57,695 nucleotides of DNA, from positions 1 to 57,695 of the forward strand of contig CAMVGU010000022.1 in assembly GCA_947167105.1 (NCBI GenBank). The letters are read 5' to 3'. The notes under the pieces were generated by a model, which did no database searches, was not told the DNA's origin, and worked only from the letters and a program-made list of their open reading frames with translations. Within the stretch, counting starts at the first letter, position 1; every line of letters starts with the position of its first letter. Both the position numbers and the translations under genes were made by a program. Positions 34,810 through 43,411 of the stretch are shown here, in pieces. The stretch comes from an uncultured Selenomonas sp. (lineage in GTDB: Bacteria > Bacillota > Negativicutes > Selenomonadales > Selenomonadaceae).

Positions 34810-35388
34810 ATGGAAATACTGGCCTTGATGAAGAAACGCCGCTCCATTCGGAAATATCAGGAAAAGCAAGTCCCAAGGGAACTGGTGGATAAGATTGTGG
34901 AGGCAGGGCTGTACGCTCCCAATGCCGGAGGCGGCCAGCGCAGCATGATTGTCACTCTGCACAATGCAGAGTTGGCGAAGAAGCTCGGCAAACTGAACTT
35001 TTCAACCTTTGACCGCAGCAAGCTCCTGGGCGGCCATGTATCCGATGAGCAGCCCTCGGTCATTGATGATCCAAGTATCATGAACGGTTTTTATGATGCG
35101 CCTACGGTTTGCGTTATTTTTGGGCAGAAGGATTTTCTTTTCAACGTGGCGGATGCCTTCTGCATAGCGGAAAATATGATTTTGGCTGCTCATGCGTTGG
35201 GAGTTGATTCCTGCATTGTTTCTCGCGCCGAGGACACCTTTGCCATGCCGGAAGGCAAGGCGTTCATGGAGGAATGGGGTGTGCCGGACACAATGGAGGC
35301 CAAGGCTTTTGTAACCTTGGGCTACCATGCGGGGGACTATCCGAAGGGCAAGCCCCGCAAAGCGTGCCGGAATATTGTGATTGAGTAA
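34810..35388 (+). CDS. Nitroreductase-family FMN protein of the ACGX locus
   Basis: 192 residues. KKRRSIRKYQEKQV is the FMN-contacting start and LYAPNAGGGQRSM the second flavin loop; DAFCIAENMILAAHALGV and AKAFVTLGYHAGDYP complete the fold. Nitroreductase-like enzymes in peptide clusters often carry out dehydrogenations, for example on azoline rings, but here the role is inferred. ATG 34810 has GGAG 15-18 bases upstream and begins four bases past the radical SAM stop, so the two are tightly linked. Confidence 0.9.
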   Translation: MEILALMKKRRSIRKYQEKQVPRELVDKIVEAGLYAPNAGGGQRSMIVTLHNAELAKKLGKLNFSTFDRSKLLGGHVSDEQPSVIDDPSIMNGFYDAPTVCVIFGQKDFLFNVADAFCIAENMILAAHALGVDSCIVSRAEDTFAMPEGKAFMEEWGVPDTMEAKAFVTLGYHAGDYPKGKPRKACRNIVIE

Positions 35389-35421
35389 ATTTCTCGTAAA
35401 AATTTTTTGGAGGTTCTGTCT

Positions 35422-35817
35422 ATGAGTTTGGTGAAAGGATTGCACCATGCGGCTTTGCGCTGCTGTGGCAAAGCGGAAATGGACGCTGTCATCGCATTTT
35501 ATTGTGACGTACTGGGCATGAAGAGACTGCGAAGCTGGGGCGAGGGCGTGGAAGCCGGAGCGATGCTGGACACGGGGAACGGTGTGATAGAGCTGTTTGC
35601 CAACGCCGAGCCGGGACGCAAGCCCGGACAGGTTGACCATATTGCCTTGGCTACCGACAAAGTAGACGATTGCATGGCGGCCTGTGCCAAGGAAGGACTG
35701 AAAGTCATCATGGCTCCGCAGGACATTGTCGTACCCTGCGAGACACCCTACCCCCTGCGTATTGCCTTTGTAGAGGGCAAAGCCGGGGAAATCATTGAGT
35801 TTTTTGACGAGAAGTAA
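35422..35817 (+). CDS. VOC-superfamily (glyoxalase-like) protein
   Basis: 131 residues. LHHAALRC gives the first metal His, then FYCDVLGMKRLRSWG, a strand with VIELFANAE, VDHIALATDKVDD, and GEIIEFFDEK at the end with the terminal metal Glu. VOC proteins bind a divalent metal and catalyse isomerisation, epimerisation or thiol-adduct reactions, or bind ligands. GGAGGT precedes ATG 35422. It belongs to the continuous plus-strand series after the nitroreductase, but its link with the peptide is uncertain. Confidence 0.85.
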   Translation: MSLVKGLHHAALRCCGKAEMDAVIAFYCDVLGMKRLRSWGEGVEAGAMLDTGNGVIELFANAEPGRKPGQVDHIALATDKVDDCMAACAKEGLKVIMAPQDIVVPCETPYPLRIAFVEGKAGEIIEFFDEK

Positions 35818-35833
35818 AAGAAGGTATCTATAT

Positions 35834-36256
35834 GAGTGCTGCAAAATGGACGAGGCGGGGATGCCTTGGATTGCCAATTTCCTGGGCGGACTTGGCGGCC
35901 ATGGCTGGGGGCTGTCCCATGCACGGGAAACGGCAAAGCTCTATAATCAGCTCAAACCTGCCATGATTTATGCTTCGGAACTGACGCTCTTTCCCGATAC
36001 GCCGCTTTCCCGTGATGTGGCGGAAGGTAAATTCGCCGAAGCCACGGAGCGGGAACGCATGGAGGAAATGCAGGAGTTCATCCGCTGCCTGACCGTGCCC
36101 ACCATCTTCCGCGCCGAGCACGTCACCATGCCCGTGCGAATCAATGGCCGGGTGCCGGAGGACAAGAAAGCCATGATAAGCCGCTTGCAGGAAACCATGG
36201 ATACCAACGGCGAGGAAAGGCTGCAAATGTATCTGAGCAGCGTGTACAGTCTGTAA
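35834..36256 (+). pseudogene. C-terminal fragment of a radical SAM protein
   Basis: The readable frame (CCKMDEAGMPWIANFLGGLG, GGHGWGLSHARETAKLYN, LTLFPDTPLSRDV) is clearly homologous to the C-terminal half of the intact genes at 43458 and 44382, but the SAM-cluster half is missing. A start-like ATG at 35832, with AGAAGG upstream, is in another frame, so the original 5' end has been deleted or shifted. A short C-terminal product is possible but could not act as a radical SAM enzyme. Confidence 0.8.
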
Positions 36257-36268
36257 GAAGGTGTCAGC

Positions 36269-37039
36269 GTGATTCTTTACTTCAGTGCCACAGGCACCAA
36301 TAAATACGTGGCGGAGGAAATTGCCAAGGCAACCGGGGAAAAGATTGTGCCGCTCAAAGAATTGGTGCGGCAGGAGAAGTATTCCCTGACTGTGCCGGAA
36401 GGGGAAATTTTCGGCGTGGTCATGCCAACCTATTGGGAGGGTCTGCCCGCAATCTTGCTGGACTATCTGACAAAAGCCGAGATACATTTGGAAGGAAGCA
36501 ACCATTACTGCTTCTTTGTGGCCACTTACGGCTGCGACTACGGCAATATTTTATCCACGGCGCAAAAGGAATTCGGCAAGGTGGGGATTTCCTTCGACAG
36601 CTTGTATGCGGCGCGTTTTGTCGATAATTGGAGCCCCATGTTTTACCTGAAAGATGCCCAACGCAACCGCCTCGCCGAAAAAAACGGCGAGGCAGAGACT
36701 CGTGCCATTATAGAGCAGATAATGCGCCGCGAAAAGGGGCACAGCCTACCGGATCAGATGCCGGGCATCATGGCGGCGGCAGCCAAGGCGAATTACAACC
36801 GCATCCGCAAAACGAAAAACTTCCGGCTGGACAGGGAAAAATGTATCGGCTGCGGGCTGTGCGCCAGACAATGCCCCCTCGATGCCATTGTCATGCAGGA
36901 AGGAAAGCCAAAGTGGGTCAAGGAAAAATGTACCCTGTGCCTCGGCTGTTTCCACCGTTGCCCGGCGGCAGCGATTGACTACGACGGAGGGCTTCGCAAC
37001 GGGCAGTATGTCAATCGTCATGTCATGCTGGATGATTGA
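36269..37039 (+). CDS. EFR1-type flavodoxin-ferredoxin fusion protein
   Basis: 256 residues from GTG 36269 behind AAGAAGGTG. The flavodoxin domain starts MILYFSATGTNKYVAEE, and the C-terminus has two 4Fe-4S motifs, CIGCGLCARQCP and CTLCLGCFHRCP. It resembles the protein at 12637-13413 in build but is distinct in sequence. It is an electron carrier that could reduce flavin or radical SAM enzymes; supplying electrons to the upstream ACGX enzyme is a plausible but unproved job. It is embedded in the same long plus-strand series. Confidence 0.9.
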   Translation: MILYFSATGTNKYVAEEIAKATGEKIVPLKELVRQEKYSLTVPEGEIFGVVMPTYWEGLPAILLDYLTKAEIHLEGSNHYCFFVATYGCDYGNILSTAQKEFGKVGISFDSLYAARFVDNWSPMFYLKDAQRNRLAEKNGEAETRAIIEQIMRREKGHSLPDQMPGIMAAAAKANYNRIRKTKNFRLDREKCIGCGLCARQCPLDAIVMQEGKPKWVKEKCTLCLGCFHRCPAAAIDYDGGLRNGQYVNRHVMLDD

Positions 37040-37051
37040 AAAGGGGAGAAA

Positions 37052-37504
37052 ATGGCAATGGATTACAGGCAAATGGGTGAGCGGATTTACATCCGCATCG
37101 ACAAGGGCGAGGAAATTCTCGCTCAGGTGGAAGATGTGTGCCGCAAGCTCCACATATCCGCCGCAACATTTCAAGGCATCGGGGCTTGCGGCGAGGTTGA
37201 AGTAGCAACTTATATCCCGGACAGGCAGGAATTTCTGCCTCATGTGCGGAATGGTATGCTGGAGATGATTTCCCTCATAGGAAATATCGTGACCGGAAGG
37301 CAGGGTAATTTGGTGCAGCACGCCCATGCCCTCTTTTCCGTCTTTGACGGAGCAACGGGGCGCATAGACTACCTTGGCGGTCATTTGAAAAAAGCAACGG
37401 TGCTCTACACGGCGGAACTGGTTCTCGTCCCTGTGCAGGGCGGAAATATCGGGCTGAAATATGATGCAACTACGGGAATTGATGTCTGGGATTTGGAGGC
37501 ATAA
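37052..37504 (+). CDS. PPC-domain (DUF296) protein
   Basis: 150 residues. RIYIRIDKGEEILAQVEDVC, FQGIGACGEVEVA, and VQHAHALFSVFD followed by GGHLKKATVLYTAEL match the PPC/DUF296 fold, known in plant AT-hook proteins and as a stand-alone bacterial protein. The bacterial versions form trimers and have His residues able to bind a metal or ligand; their job is not settled. It starts 12 bp after the EFR1 gene and ends 2 bp before the next ATG, indicating co-transcription. Confidence 0.85.
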   Translation: MAMDYRQMGERIYIRIDKGEEILAQVEDVCRKLHISAATFQGIGACGEVEVATYIPDRQEFLPHVRNGMLEMISLIGNIVTGRQGNLVQHAHALFSVFDGATGRIDYLGGHLKKATVLYTAELVLVPVQGGNIGLKYDATTGIDVWDLEA

Positions 37505-37506
37505 GC

Positions 37507-38478
37507 ATGATTTGGCAAAAAAAGCTCCAAGGGGTCGGCGCACTCCTGCTGAGTGCGGCGATTCTGCTGGCGGGCAACATGGAAATCGGCGAGGCGGCAA
37601 AAGCAGGGAACGGCAACGCACAGGATGCGCCCGCCATACGCTATTTCATGCAAGCGCCGGAGGCCAAGGGCAGCGATACGCCCTACGGCAACAACACAGC
37701 GGCAGGGCATTATGCACAGGCGGGCGATGCAAAAATTTACTATGAGATTTACGGCAAGGGGAAGCCGCTGTTTGTTTTTCACGGCGGCGGCGTGGGTACG
37801 CCCTATGAAATGGGACAGATGATTGACAACTTACGGAAGAACTACCGGGTGATTGTCGTATCTACCCGCGGACACGGACGCTCGGAAATCGGACATTCGG
37901 AGCTGACCTATGAGCAGAAGGCGAATGATATGCTGGCGGTGATGAGGGAAGTCACCGATGAGCCTGCCGTCCTGCTTGGCTTCAGCGACGGCGCATACAC
38001 GGCCTACAAGGTCGCTTCCATGTACCCGGAGCGTGCCGAGCGCATCGTGGCCATCGGTGCCGGGACTCTCAAGCCGGGCTTTTTCGGCGGAGAAATGAAG
38101 GTAGCGGATTTGGAGAAAATAGATGCGGCATTTATTGAGCAGCAGAAAAGAATCATGCCGGAGCCGGAACGCTATCAGGAATTTTGCACGAACTATATGA
38201 ACTTCTGGAGCAAAATGGAAGTCGGCGAAGATTTCCTGCGGACGATTGAATGCCCAGTGCTGTTGATTGCCGGAGACGAGGATGACCATGCGCCTTTGGT
38301 GACGATGGTGGAGGCAGAGCAGTATATCCCCAAGTCCAGTCTATGTATCGTCCCCAAAGCATGGCATACGGCATTTCTTGATAATTTCGATGTGACATGG
38401 ACGGCCATAGAACAATTCCTGCAAACGGATAAAGCAAAGCTGATCGGTAGCAGGAAAGTGGATTACAACAGAAAATAA
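37507..38478 (+). CDS. Exported alpha/beta hydrolase
   Basis: 323 residues with an N-terminal export signal (GALLLSAAILLAGNM). FVFHGGGVGTP forms the oxyanion loop, Ser160 in LLGFSDGAYTAY is the nucleophile, and VPKAWHTAFLDN carries the late His; GDEDDHAPL supplies the acid. It is a standard serine hydrolase or esterase fold acting outside the cytoplasm. GGAGG precedes the ATG. Part of its 3' half (38281-38345) recurs at 16112-16176. A decayed hydrolase of another subfamily follows at once. Confidence 0.9.
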   Translation: MIWQKKLQGVGALLLSAAILLAGNMEIGEAAKAGNGNAQDAPAIRYFMQAPEAKGSDTPYGNNTAAGHYAQAGDAKIYYEIYGKGKPLFVFHGGGVGTPYEMGQMIDNLRKNYRVIVVSTRGHGRSEIGHSELTYEQKANDMLAVMREVTDEPAVLLGFSDGAYTAYKVASMYPERAERIVAIGAGTLKPGFFGGEMKVADLEKIDAAFIEQQKRIMPEPERYQEFCTNYMNFWSKMEVGEDFLRTIECPVLLIAGDEDDHAPLVTMVEAEQYIPKSSLCIVPKAWHTAFLDNFDVTWTAIEQFLQTDKAKLIGSRKVDYNRK

Positions 38479-38481
38479 CAT

Positions 38482-39013
38482 TCAAGGCGGTGGCAACTGC
38501 CAGCGCTGTGGATATTGGCACGACCTTTCGTCAAGGGTGGAATGGTAAGGGAACGGTGGCTGACCAGCTAATACACTTAACGCCATCGCCAAGCAGCGCA
38601 CGGCAGAAGCAAATGGTGCAGAACCTATGTATACGCAGTATGTGCCGGAACAGAACGAGATTACGGCAGATACGGAACGGGACATGAAGGAAGCTTCGGA
38701 TTACTACCGTACTCCACGTGGTCAGCATCCCAATGCTAAGAACAAAGTGCTTTTCACCAGCTTTGATAAAGTACTGGCGTTTAACGCCTTTTCACAGATT
38801 GGCACGCTGCTAACCCAGCCTGTGCTGTTTGTTGTAGGCACAGAAGCCGGTTCCCGTTGGCAGAGCAAAATGGCCTATGAGAAAGCGACCTCACCCAAGG
38901 AGATGTTTTTGGTAGAAGGGGCAACGCACATGGATTTGTATGATATTCCCCAGTATGTAAATCAGGCAGTTGTTAAGATGGCAGACTTTTTCCACAGCAA
39001 GCTTGGCAAATAA
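38482..39013 (+). pseudogene. Frameshifted C-terminal remnant of a dienelactone-hydrolase-like gene
   Basis: The first frame reads TASAVDIGTTFRQGWNGKG and QLIHL, then shifts by one base near 38579 into NAIAKQRTAEANGAEPMYTQ and on to GATHMDLYDIPQYVNQ. This matches the C-terminal half of the hydrolase at 19327-20499 (family motif GAVHCDLYDG). The signal peptide and nucleophile elbow are absent, so the 5' part was lost when it fused to the end of the upstream hydrolase gene. An ATG at 38627 could still yield the last 128 residues. Confidence 0.78.
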
Positions 39014-39016
39014 ATC

Positions 39017-39580
39017 ATGGTGGCGATACTAATGAAGGAAACTACAAGAAAAGATTCGGCAGTAAAGCCCATGACCATTAAGGAGGTATCAAAGCGAACG
39101 GGCATCAGCGTTTACACCCTTCGTTACTATGCGCGGGAGGGCTTGCTGCCTAGTGTAGAGCGGGATAAGAACGGTGTGCGCTATTTCACTGAGGCGGATT
39201 TGGAATCCGTTTATATTATCGAATGTCTCAAAAACTGTGACATGAGCATTCAAGAAATCAAGGACTTTACTCGTTGGACGATGGAAGGGGACTCCACCAT
39301 TGACCAGCGACTGGCACTGTTCCAAGACAAGTACAACGTCCTGCAAGAAAAAATGTGGAAAATGCAGGAGACATTGGAAGCACTTCAATACAAGGTCTGG
39401 TTCTATCATACGGCAAAACAGGCCGGGACAGTTGCCGTCCATGACAAGATGAAGCCGGAGGACGTGCCGGAGAAAATGCGCCAAATCCGTGACCGCATGA
39501 AACATGTGGAGCGGTTGACAAAAGGAAAGCCGTTGTGGGAGAAAGCCACACGGCAGAAAGAAAGGTCGGATACAAAATGA
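39017..39580 (+). CDS. MerR-family transcriptional regulator
   Basis: 187 residues from ATG 39017, or 182 from ATG 39032. MTIKEVSKRTGISVYTLRYY is the classic MerR helix-turn-helix, with the wing REGLLPSVERDKNGVRYF and the coiled-coil dimer helix (LQEKMWKMQETLEALQYK). Neither candidate start has a good ribosome site. The stop overlaps the ATG of the aldo/keto reductase by four bases, so the regulator probably controls it. This subgroup, without metal-binding Cys, often responds to small organic stress compounds. Confidence 0.85.
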   Translation: MVAILMKETTRKDSAVKPMTIKEVSKRTGISVYTLRYYAREGLLPSVERDKNGVRYFTEADLESVYIIECLKNCDMSIQEIKDFTRWTMEGDSTIDQRLALFQDKYNVLQEKMWKMQETLEALQYKVWFYHTAKQAGTVAVHDKMKPEDVPEKMRQIRDRMKHVERLTKGKPLWEKATRQKERSDTK

Positions 39581-40872
39581 AAGACATGACGAGAAGGGAG
39601 TTTATCAAAATGACGGGGATTTTGGCAGCAGGAGCAGCATTGACAGATTTTGGGGCAATGGAGCCGCTTTTTGCCAAGGCCGATGCCGCAGCGGTACGCA
39701 GAAAATTGGGCTTTGGCATGATGCGCCTGCCTATGATGGAAGCAGCCAATCCGGCGCATGTGGTTCCCGCGAATCGTGCTTATGGTTTTGACACCTCCGG
39801 CAAGTATGCCATCAACGTGGAAGAGGTTTGCCGCATGGTGGATAAATTCATCGACAGCGGCTTTACCTATTTTGATACCAGCTATGTATATTTGGGAGGA
39901 CGCAGCGAGAGCGTAGTGCATGATGCACTTGTGAAGCGTCATCCTCGCGACAGCTACACCCTCGCCACTAAACTGCCTACCTTCGCTATCACGGAGAAAG
40001 CGCAGGTGCCGCAAATCTTTGAGGAACAGCTGAAAAAATGCGGCGTGGATTACTTTGACTACTACCTCCTGCACAACATTCAGAACCATCTTTACGATAA
40101 ATACATCACGCCCCTTGGAGAATTTGAATATGCCAAGGCGCAAAAAGATGCGGGGCGTATCCGCAATCTGGGCTTCTCCTTCCACGATTCGCCGGAGCTT
40201 TTGGATCGAATCCTCACCGAGCATCCTGAGGTGGATTTCGTGCAGATAGCCCTTTCCTATTACGATTGGGACAGCTACTTCGTGCGCTCACGCCGTTGCT
40301 ATGAAGTTATCCGCAAACATGGGAAAAACGTGGTGGTCATGCAGCCGGTCAAGGGCGGGACACTGGCCAATATTCCCGCCAACGCGGAACAATTGATGAA
40401 GGAAGTCAATCCTGCCATGTCTCCCGCCTCTTGGGCAATACGTTTTGCGGCAGGACTTCCCGGCGTAATTGCCGTGCTTTCTGGTATGAGCAGCATAGAA
40501 CAGATGGAGGACAATGCTTCCTATATGCAGGAATTCAAGCCCTTGACGAAAAAGGAACTGGAAGTTTTGAACAAAGTCGTGCCCATGTTGAAGGAAAGCG
40601 GGCCGCTTCACATTGCGGATTACAGCAAATACGAGGGGATTTCTCCCGACGGGATGCCCGTAGCCGGAGTGCTGGATGCTTACAACAGTTGCCAGATACA
40701 GCCCGACCCCACTTTCAGTGCCGAAAACAATTACTACAAAACTTTCCGCTTCGCTGCCAAAATTCCGGAGGGCGAAAGCTGGGTAAAGGGACAGCTCGTG
40801 GATAAGGATGGAAACGATGTGACGGACATGGTCAAAAAGGCGGAAAGCTGGCTGATGGAGAATACCTTTTGA
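39577..40872 (+). CDS. Tat-exported aldo/keto reductase
   Basis: 431 residues. The N-terminus MKDMTRREFIKMTGILAAGA is a twin-arginine signal, so the folded enzyme is exported. The aldo/keto reductase barrel follows: FDTSYVYLGGRSE holds the catalytic Asp and Tyr, YDYYLLHNIQNH the active-site strand, and VMQPVKGG and SGMSSIEQMEDN the cofactor-binding end. Relatives in anaerobes often have a C-terminal ferredoxin part; here the tail lacks Cys clusters. It is translationally coupled to the MerR gene. Substrate is unknown. Confidence 0.88.
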   Translation: MKDMTRREFIKMTGILAAGAALTDFGAMEPLFAKADAAAVRRKLGFGMMRLPMMEAANPAHVVPANRAYGFDTSGKYAINVEEVCRMVDKFIDSGFTYFDTSYVYLGGRSESVVHDALVKRHPRDSYTLATKLPTFAITEKAQVPQIFEEQLKKCGVDYFDYYLLHNIQNHLYDKYITPLGEFEYAKAQKDAGRIRNLGFSFHDSPELLDRILTEHPEVDFVQIALSYYDWDSYFVRSRRCYEVIRKHGKNVVVMQPVKGGTLANIPANAEQLMKEVNPAMSPASWAIRFAAGLPGVIAVLSGMSSIEQMEDNASYMQEFKPLTKKELEVLNKVVPMLKESGPLHIADYSKYEGISPDGMPVAGVLDAYNSCQIQPDPTFSAENNYYKTFRFAAKIPEGESWVKGQLVDKDGNDVTDMVKKAESWLMENTF

Positions 40873-40900
40873 GCAAGTTTGAAACAGTAGGTGAATGCAC

Positions 40901-41905
40901 ATGAAACTCGCAATTCTGGGAACCGGCTTTATCGTGAAGGAGGGTGCGCTCAAAGCACTCAAAGATGTGCCGGAAATTGAAACCGTAGCTATTTTTGCTC
41001 GTCCCAAAAGCAAAGGCGATGCCGACGCATTGGCTGCGGCTTACTCCATTCCCAAGGTTTATACTGACTATGACGAACTCCTGGCCAATCCTGAAATAGA
41101 ATTTGTCTATATCGGCCTCATCAACAGCGTTCATTATGAGTACATGAAGAAGGCGCTGCTGGCGGGGAAAAATGTCATTGTGGAAAAGCCCTTTGCTTCG
41201 GCGGCTGCTGAAGTGCGGGAGCTTAGGGATTTGGCACTTGCCAGACACCTTTATGTTTTCGAGGCGGTGACGATTCACTACTTGCCCAATTTCTATGCGA
41301 TCCGCGACTTTCTGCCAAAACTGGGCAATATTCGCGCAGTGGTGGCGAATTACTCCCAGTATTCCAGCCGCTATGACAAATACCTGCAAGGCGAGGTGCT
41401 GCCCGCCTTTGACCCTGAGCGTTCCGGCGGTGCGCTTTATGACATCAACATCTATAATCTGAATCTCATCATTGGCCTCTTCGGTACGCCGGAATCCGTG
41501 AGCTACACGGCAAATCTGGGCTTTAACGGGATTGATACCTCGGGTGTGGCTACGCTGAAATACCCAGGCTTCTTTGCCCTTGCAATCGGAGCCAAGGACA
41601 CCGAAAGCCCAGGCTTTGCTACCATTCAGGGAGAAAAGGGCTGGATTCGTGTGACGGATACCCCAAATGAACTGCGTTCCTTTGAAAGCCATCTTCTGGG
41701 TACGGGCGTTACGACCCATAATGAACTGAACCGTTACGGGCATCGCATGGTGCATGAATTTCAGGAATTCGCCAGGATATTCCATGAAAAGGAGTATGAC
41801 CGCATGGCAAAAGGGCTGGATGTTTCCGTGGCGGTATTGGAAACAGCAGAAGCGGCAAGAAAGCAGGTCGGCATTGTGTTTCCCAGCGATGGGCAGACGA
41901 AGTAA
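40901..41905 (+). CDS. Gfo/Idh/MocA-family oxidoreductase
   Basis: 334 residues from ATG 40901, chosen because AGGTGA lies seven bases upstream; ATG 40895 is too close to it. MKLAILGTGFIVKEG is the nucleotide-binding turn and VIVEKPFASAAAEVRE the EKP motif, with an active-site region near LYDINIYNLN. It is an NAD(P)-dependent sugar or polyol dehydrogenase or reductase. It follows the aldo/keto reductase by 28 bp and precedes a VOC gene. Confidence 0.88.
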   Translation: MKLAILGTGFIVKEGALKALKDVPEIETVAIFARPKSKGDADALAAAYSIPKVYTDYDELLANPEIEFVYIGLINSVHYEYMKKALLAGKNVIVEKPFASAAAEVRELRDLALARHLYVFEAVTIHYLPNFYAIRDFLPKLGNIRAVVANYSQYSSRYDKYLQGEVLPAFDPERSGGALYDINIYNLNLIIGLFGTPESVSYTANLGFNGIDTSGVATLKYPGFFALAIGAKDTESPGFATIQGEKGWIRVTDTPNELRSFESHLLGTGVTTHNELNRYGHRMVHEFQEFARIFHEKEYDRMAKGLDVSVAVLETAEAARKQVGIVFPSDGQTK

Positions 41906-41929
41906 CGCAGCAATACAAGGGAGAGAATC

Positions 41930-42316
41930 ATGAATCTGAAAAAAATTCATCATGTTGCTGTCATTGGCAGTGATTACAAAAAGTCCAAGCATTTTTATGT
42001 GGAGCTGCTGGGCTTTCAGATTATCCGTGAAAATCATCGTCCCGAACGGCAGGATTGGAAAATCGACTTGCGGTTGGATGATTGTGAGTTGGAACTATTC
42101 ATCAAGCCGGACTGTCCTCCGCGTCCGCATTACCCGGAGCCGGAAACAGCGGGACTTAGGCATCTTGCCTTTCGGGTGGATTCCGTGGAGAAAACCGCAG
42201 CCGAACTCAATCGTCTGGGCATAGAAACCGAACCCATTCGTACCGATGACTTCACGGGAGAAAAGATGACATTTTTCCATGACCCCGATGGGCTGCCACT
42301 GGAAATCCATGAGTGA
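41930..42316 (+). CDS. VOC-family protein (YaeR/SMU1112c-like)
   Basis: 128 residues. KKIHHVAVIGSDYKKSKHFY, LGFQIIRENHRPERQDWKID, GLRHLAFRVDSVEKTAAEL and FFHDPDGLPLEIHE match the small single-domain glyoxalase-like group typified by YaeR and SMU1112c. Metal-binding His and Glu positions are present. The exact reaction of this group is not established. It is the last gene before a strong bidirectional terminator. Confidence 0.88.
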   Translation: MNLKKIHHVAVIGSDYKKSKHFYVELLGFQIIRENHRPERQDWKIDLRLDDCELELFIKPDCPPRPHYPEPETAGLRHLAFRVDSVEKTAAELNRLGIETEPIRTDDFTGEKMTFFHDPDGLPLEIHE

Positions 42317-42337
42317 GTCGATAATGGATGGACGTAA

Positions 42338-42384
42338 ATATACAAAAAAACAGGCAGGTATACGCTTGCCTGTTTTTTGTATAT
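42338..42384. terminator. Strong bidirectional terminator
   Basis: ATACAAAAAAACAGGC and its near-perfect complement GCCTGTTTTTTGTAT surround a 13-base loop. It closes the long plus-strand operon and stops the minus-strand deoC remnant from running into it. Confidence 0.92.
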
Positions 42385-42400
42385 AGCTAATTGGTCGTCT

Positions 42401-42690
42401 CTATTTTTCAATACCCAGAACAATCGGCGTGGAACGATATCCGATTCCCATGCGGTCAATCCCCATGTCGATCAACTGAAGAAAATGCTCTCTTGTACGG
42501 ATGCAACCGCTGCCCTTGACCTTGATGCGGTTACCGCATATATCCAGCATTTCTTTTATGATTTCCGGCGTTGCCCCATGTGCATCATGTCCAGTAAGAA
42601 ATCCCGTACTCGTTTTGACGAAATCTGCATTGGCTTGTATAGCACATTCGCAGGCTTTCCTAACTTCCTCCACAGTGAGGGCCAGTTATA
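42401..42690 (-). pseudogene. deoC: C-terminal fragment of deoxyribose-phosphate aldolase
   Basis: The readable part EEVRKACECAIQANADFVKT, STGFLTGHDAHGATPEIIKE, and IKVKGSGCIRTREHFLQL is the second half of DeoC, including the Schiff-base Lys in ADFVKTSTGF and the second Lys in VKGSG. The N-terminal half is gone; the homology ends where a symporter fragment begins on the other strand. Non-functional. Confidence 0.8.
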
Positions 42691-42993
42691 CTGTTAGCAG
42701 CAATCGTGGCCGTCATGAACAAGGATTCTCAGGTATTGCTTTGGAATTATATGTCTATGGCCTTAAGAGGCGGCGGCATCTTCCTTCCCCTTACCCTGAC
42801 AATTTTTCGACAGCACGCCGTTGGCTCCCACTGTGCAATTCTCTCAATGACAATATCTACAGCCGTAGCAGTGATAGCTGCTATCGTCGACAGTCCGGTT
42901 CCGCCCCTTTTCATTGGTCTTGGCACAAGTTTCCTGTTCCTTGCGGCAGGTTATATTACCCATCATGGAGAAGCCGGACTTTCCGCGCGATAA
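42679..42993 (+). pseudogene. C-terminal fragment of a sodium/solute symporter
   Basis: The frame LLLAAIVAVMNKDSQVLLWN, then MSMALRGGGIFLPLTLTIF and IDSPVPPLFIG-like hydrophobic segments resembles the last helices of SSS-family symporters. There is no start and only about 100 codons; the gene is joined directly to the deoC remnant, so both were cut by one deletion or recombination. Confidence 0.6.
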
Positions 42994-43025
42994 AATGTTT
43001 TGCCGAAGTTGTTACAAAAAAATCA

Positions 43026-43060
43026 TTGACATATCGCGAAAACAAGATATAATATAGGCA
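43026..43060 (+). promoter_or_regulatory. ArsR gene promoter with overlapping palindrome, leaderless start
   Basis: TTGACA (43026-43031) and TATAAT (43048-43053) are 16 bp apart. ATATC-N10-GATAT at 43031-43050 covers the spacer. The ATG at 43060 is only seven bases beyond the -10 box, so transcription should begin at or next to it, giving a leaderless mRNA. Confidence 0.8.
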
Positions 43061-43374
43061 TGAACACATTAGAAATTTACAAAGCCTTGGCGAATGAGAC
43101 ACGCCTGAATATCATGGAATGGCTGAAGGAGCCGGAAAATCATTTTCCACCGCAAGGACTGCATCTGCCGGATGGTTGCGCATGGACAGGAGGCGTGTGC
43201 GTCGGCAGCATTCAGGAGAAAGCGGGGATTTCCCAGTCCACGGTGTCTCATTATCTTGACATTCTTCAGCGTGCCAGGCTATTGAAAGCCGAGCGCATAG
43301 GCAAGTGGACATACTACCAACGCAATGAAGAAACAATCCGTGAATTTGGCGAGTATGTCAAGAGCAATCTGTGA
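43060..43374 (+). CDS. ArsR/SmtB-family transcriptional regulator
   Basis: 104 residues. ALANETRLNIMEWLKEPENH and the recognition helix GISQSTVSHYLDILQRARLL are typical ArsR features. A loop with DGCAWTGGVCVGSIQ offers two Cys residues that could sense a metal, thiol or redox change. No ribosome site is visible, in agreement with a leaderless transcript. Its own promoter carries an ATATC-N10-GATAT palindrome that recurs before the radical SAM genes, so it probably represses both. A terminator follows immediately. Confidence 0.9.
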   Translation: MNTLEIYKALANETRLNIMEWLKEPENHFPPQGLHLPDGCAWTGGVCVGSIQEKAGISQSTVSHYLDILQRARLLKAERIGKWTYYQRNEETIREFGEYVKSNL

Positions 43375-43400
43375 AAGGGCAGAATCAACTGCCCTTTTCT
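43374..43400 (+). terminator. Terminator directly after the ArsR gene
   Basis: AAAGGGCAG (43374-43382) pairs perfectly with CTGCCCTTT (43389-43397) around AATCAA, ending in TTTTCT. Confidence 0.85.
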
Positions 43401-43411
43401 AAGAAATATTT

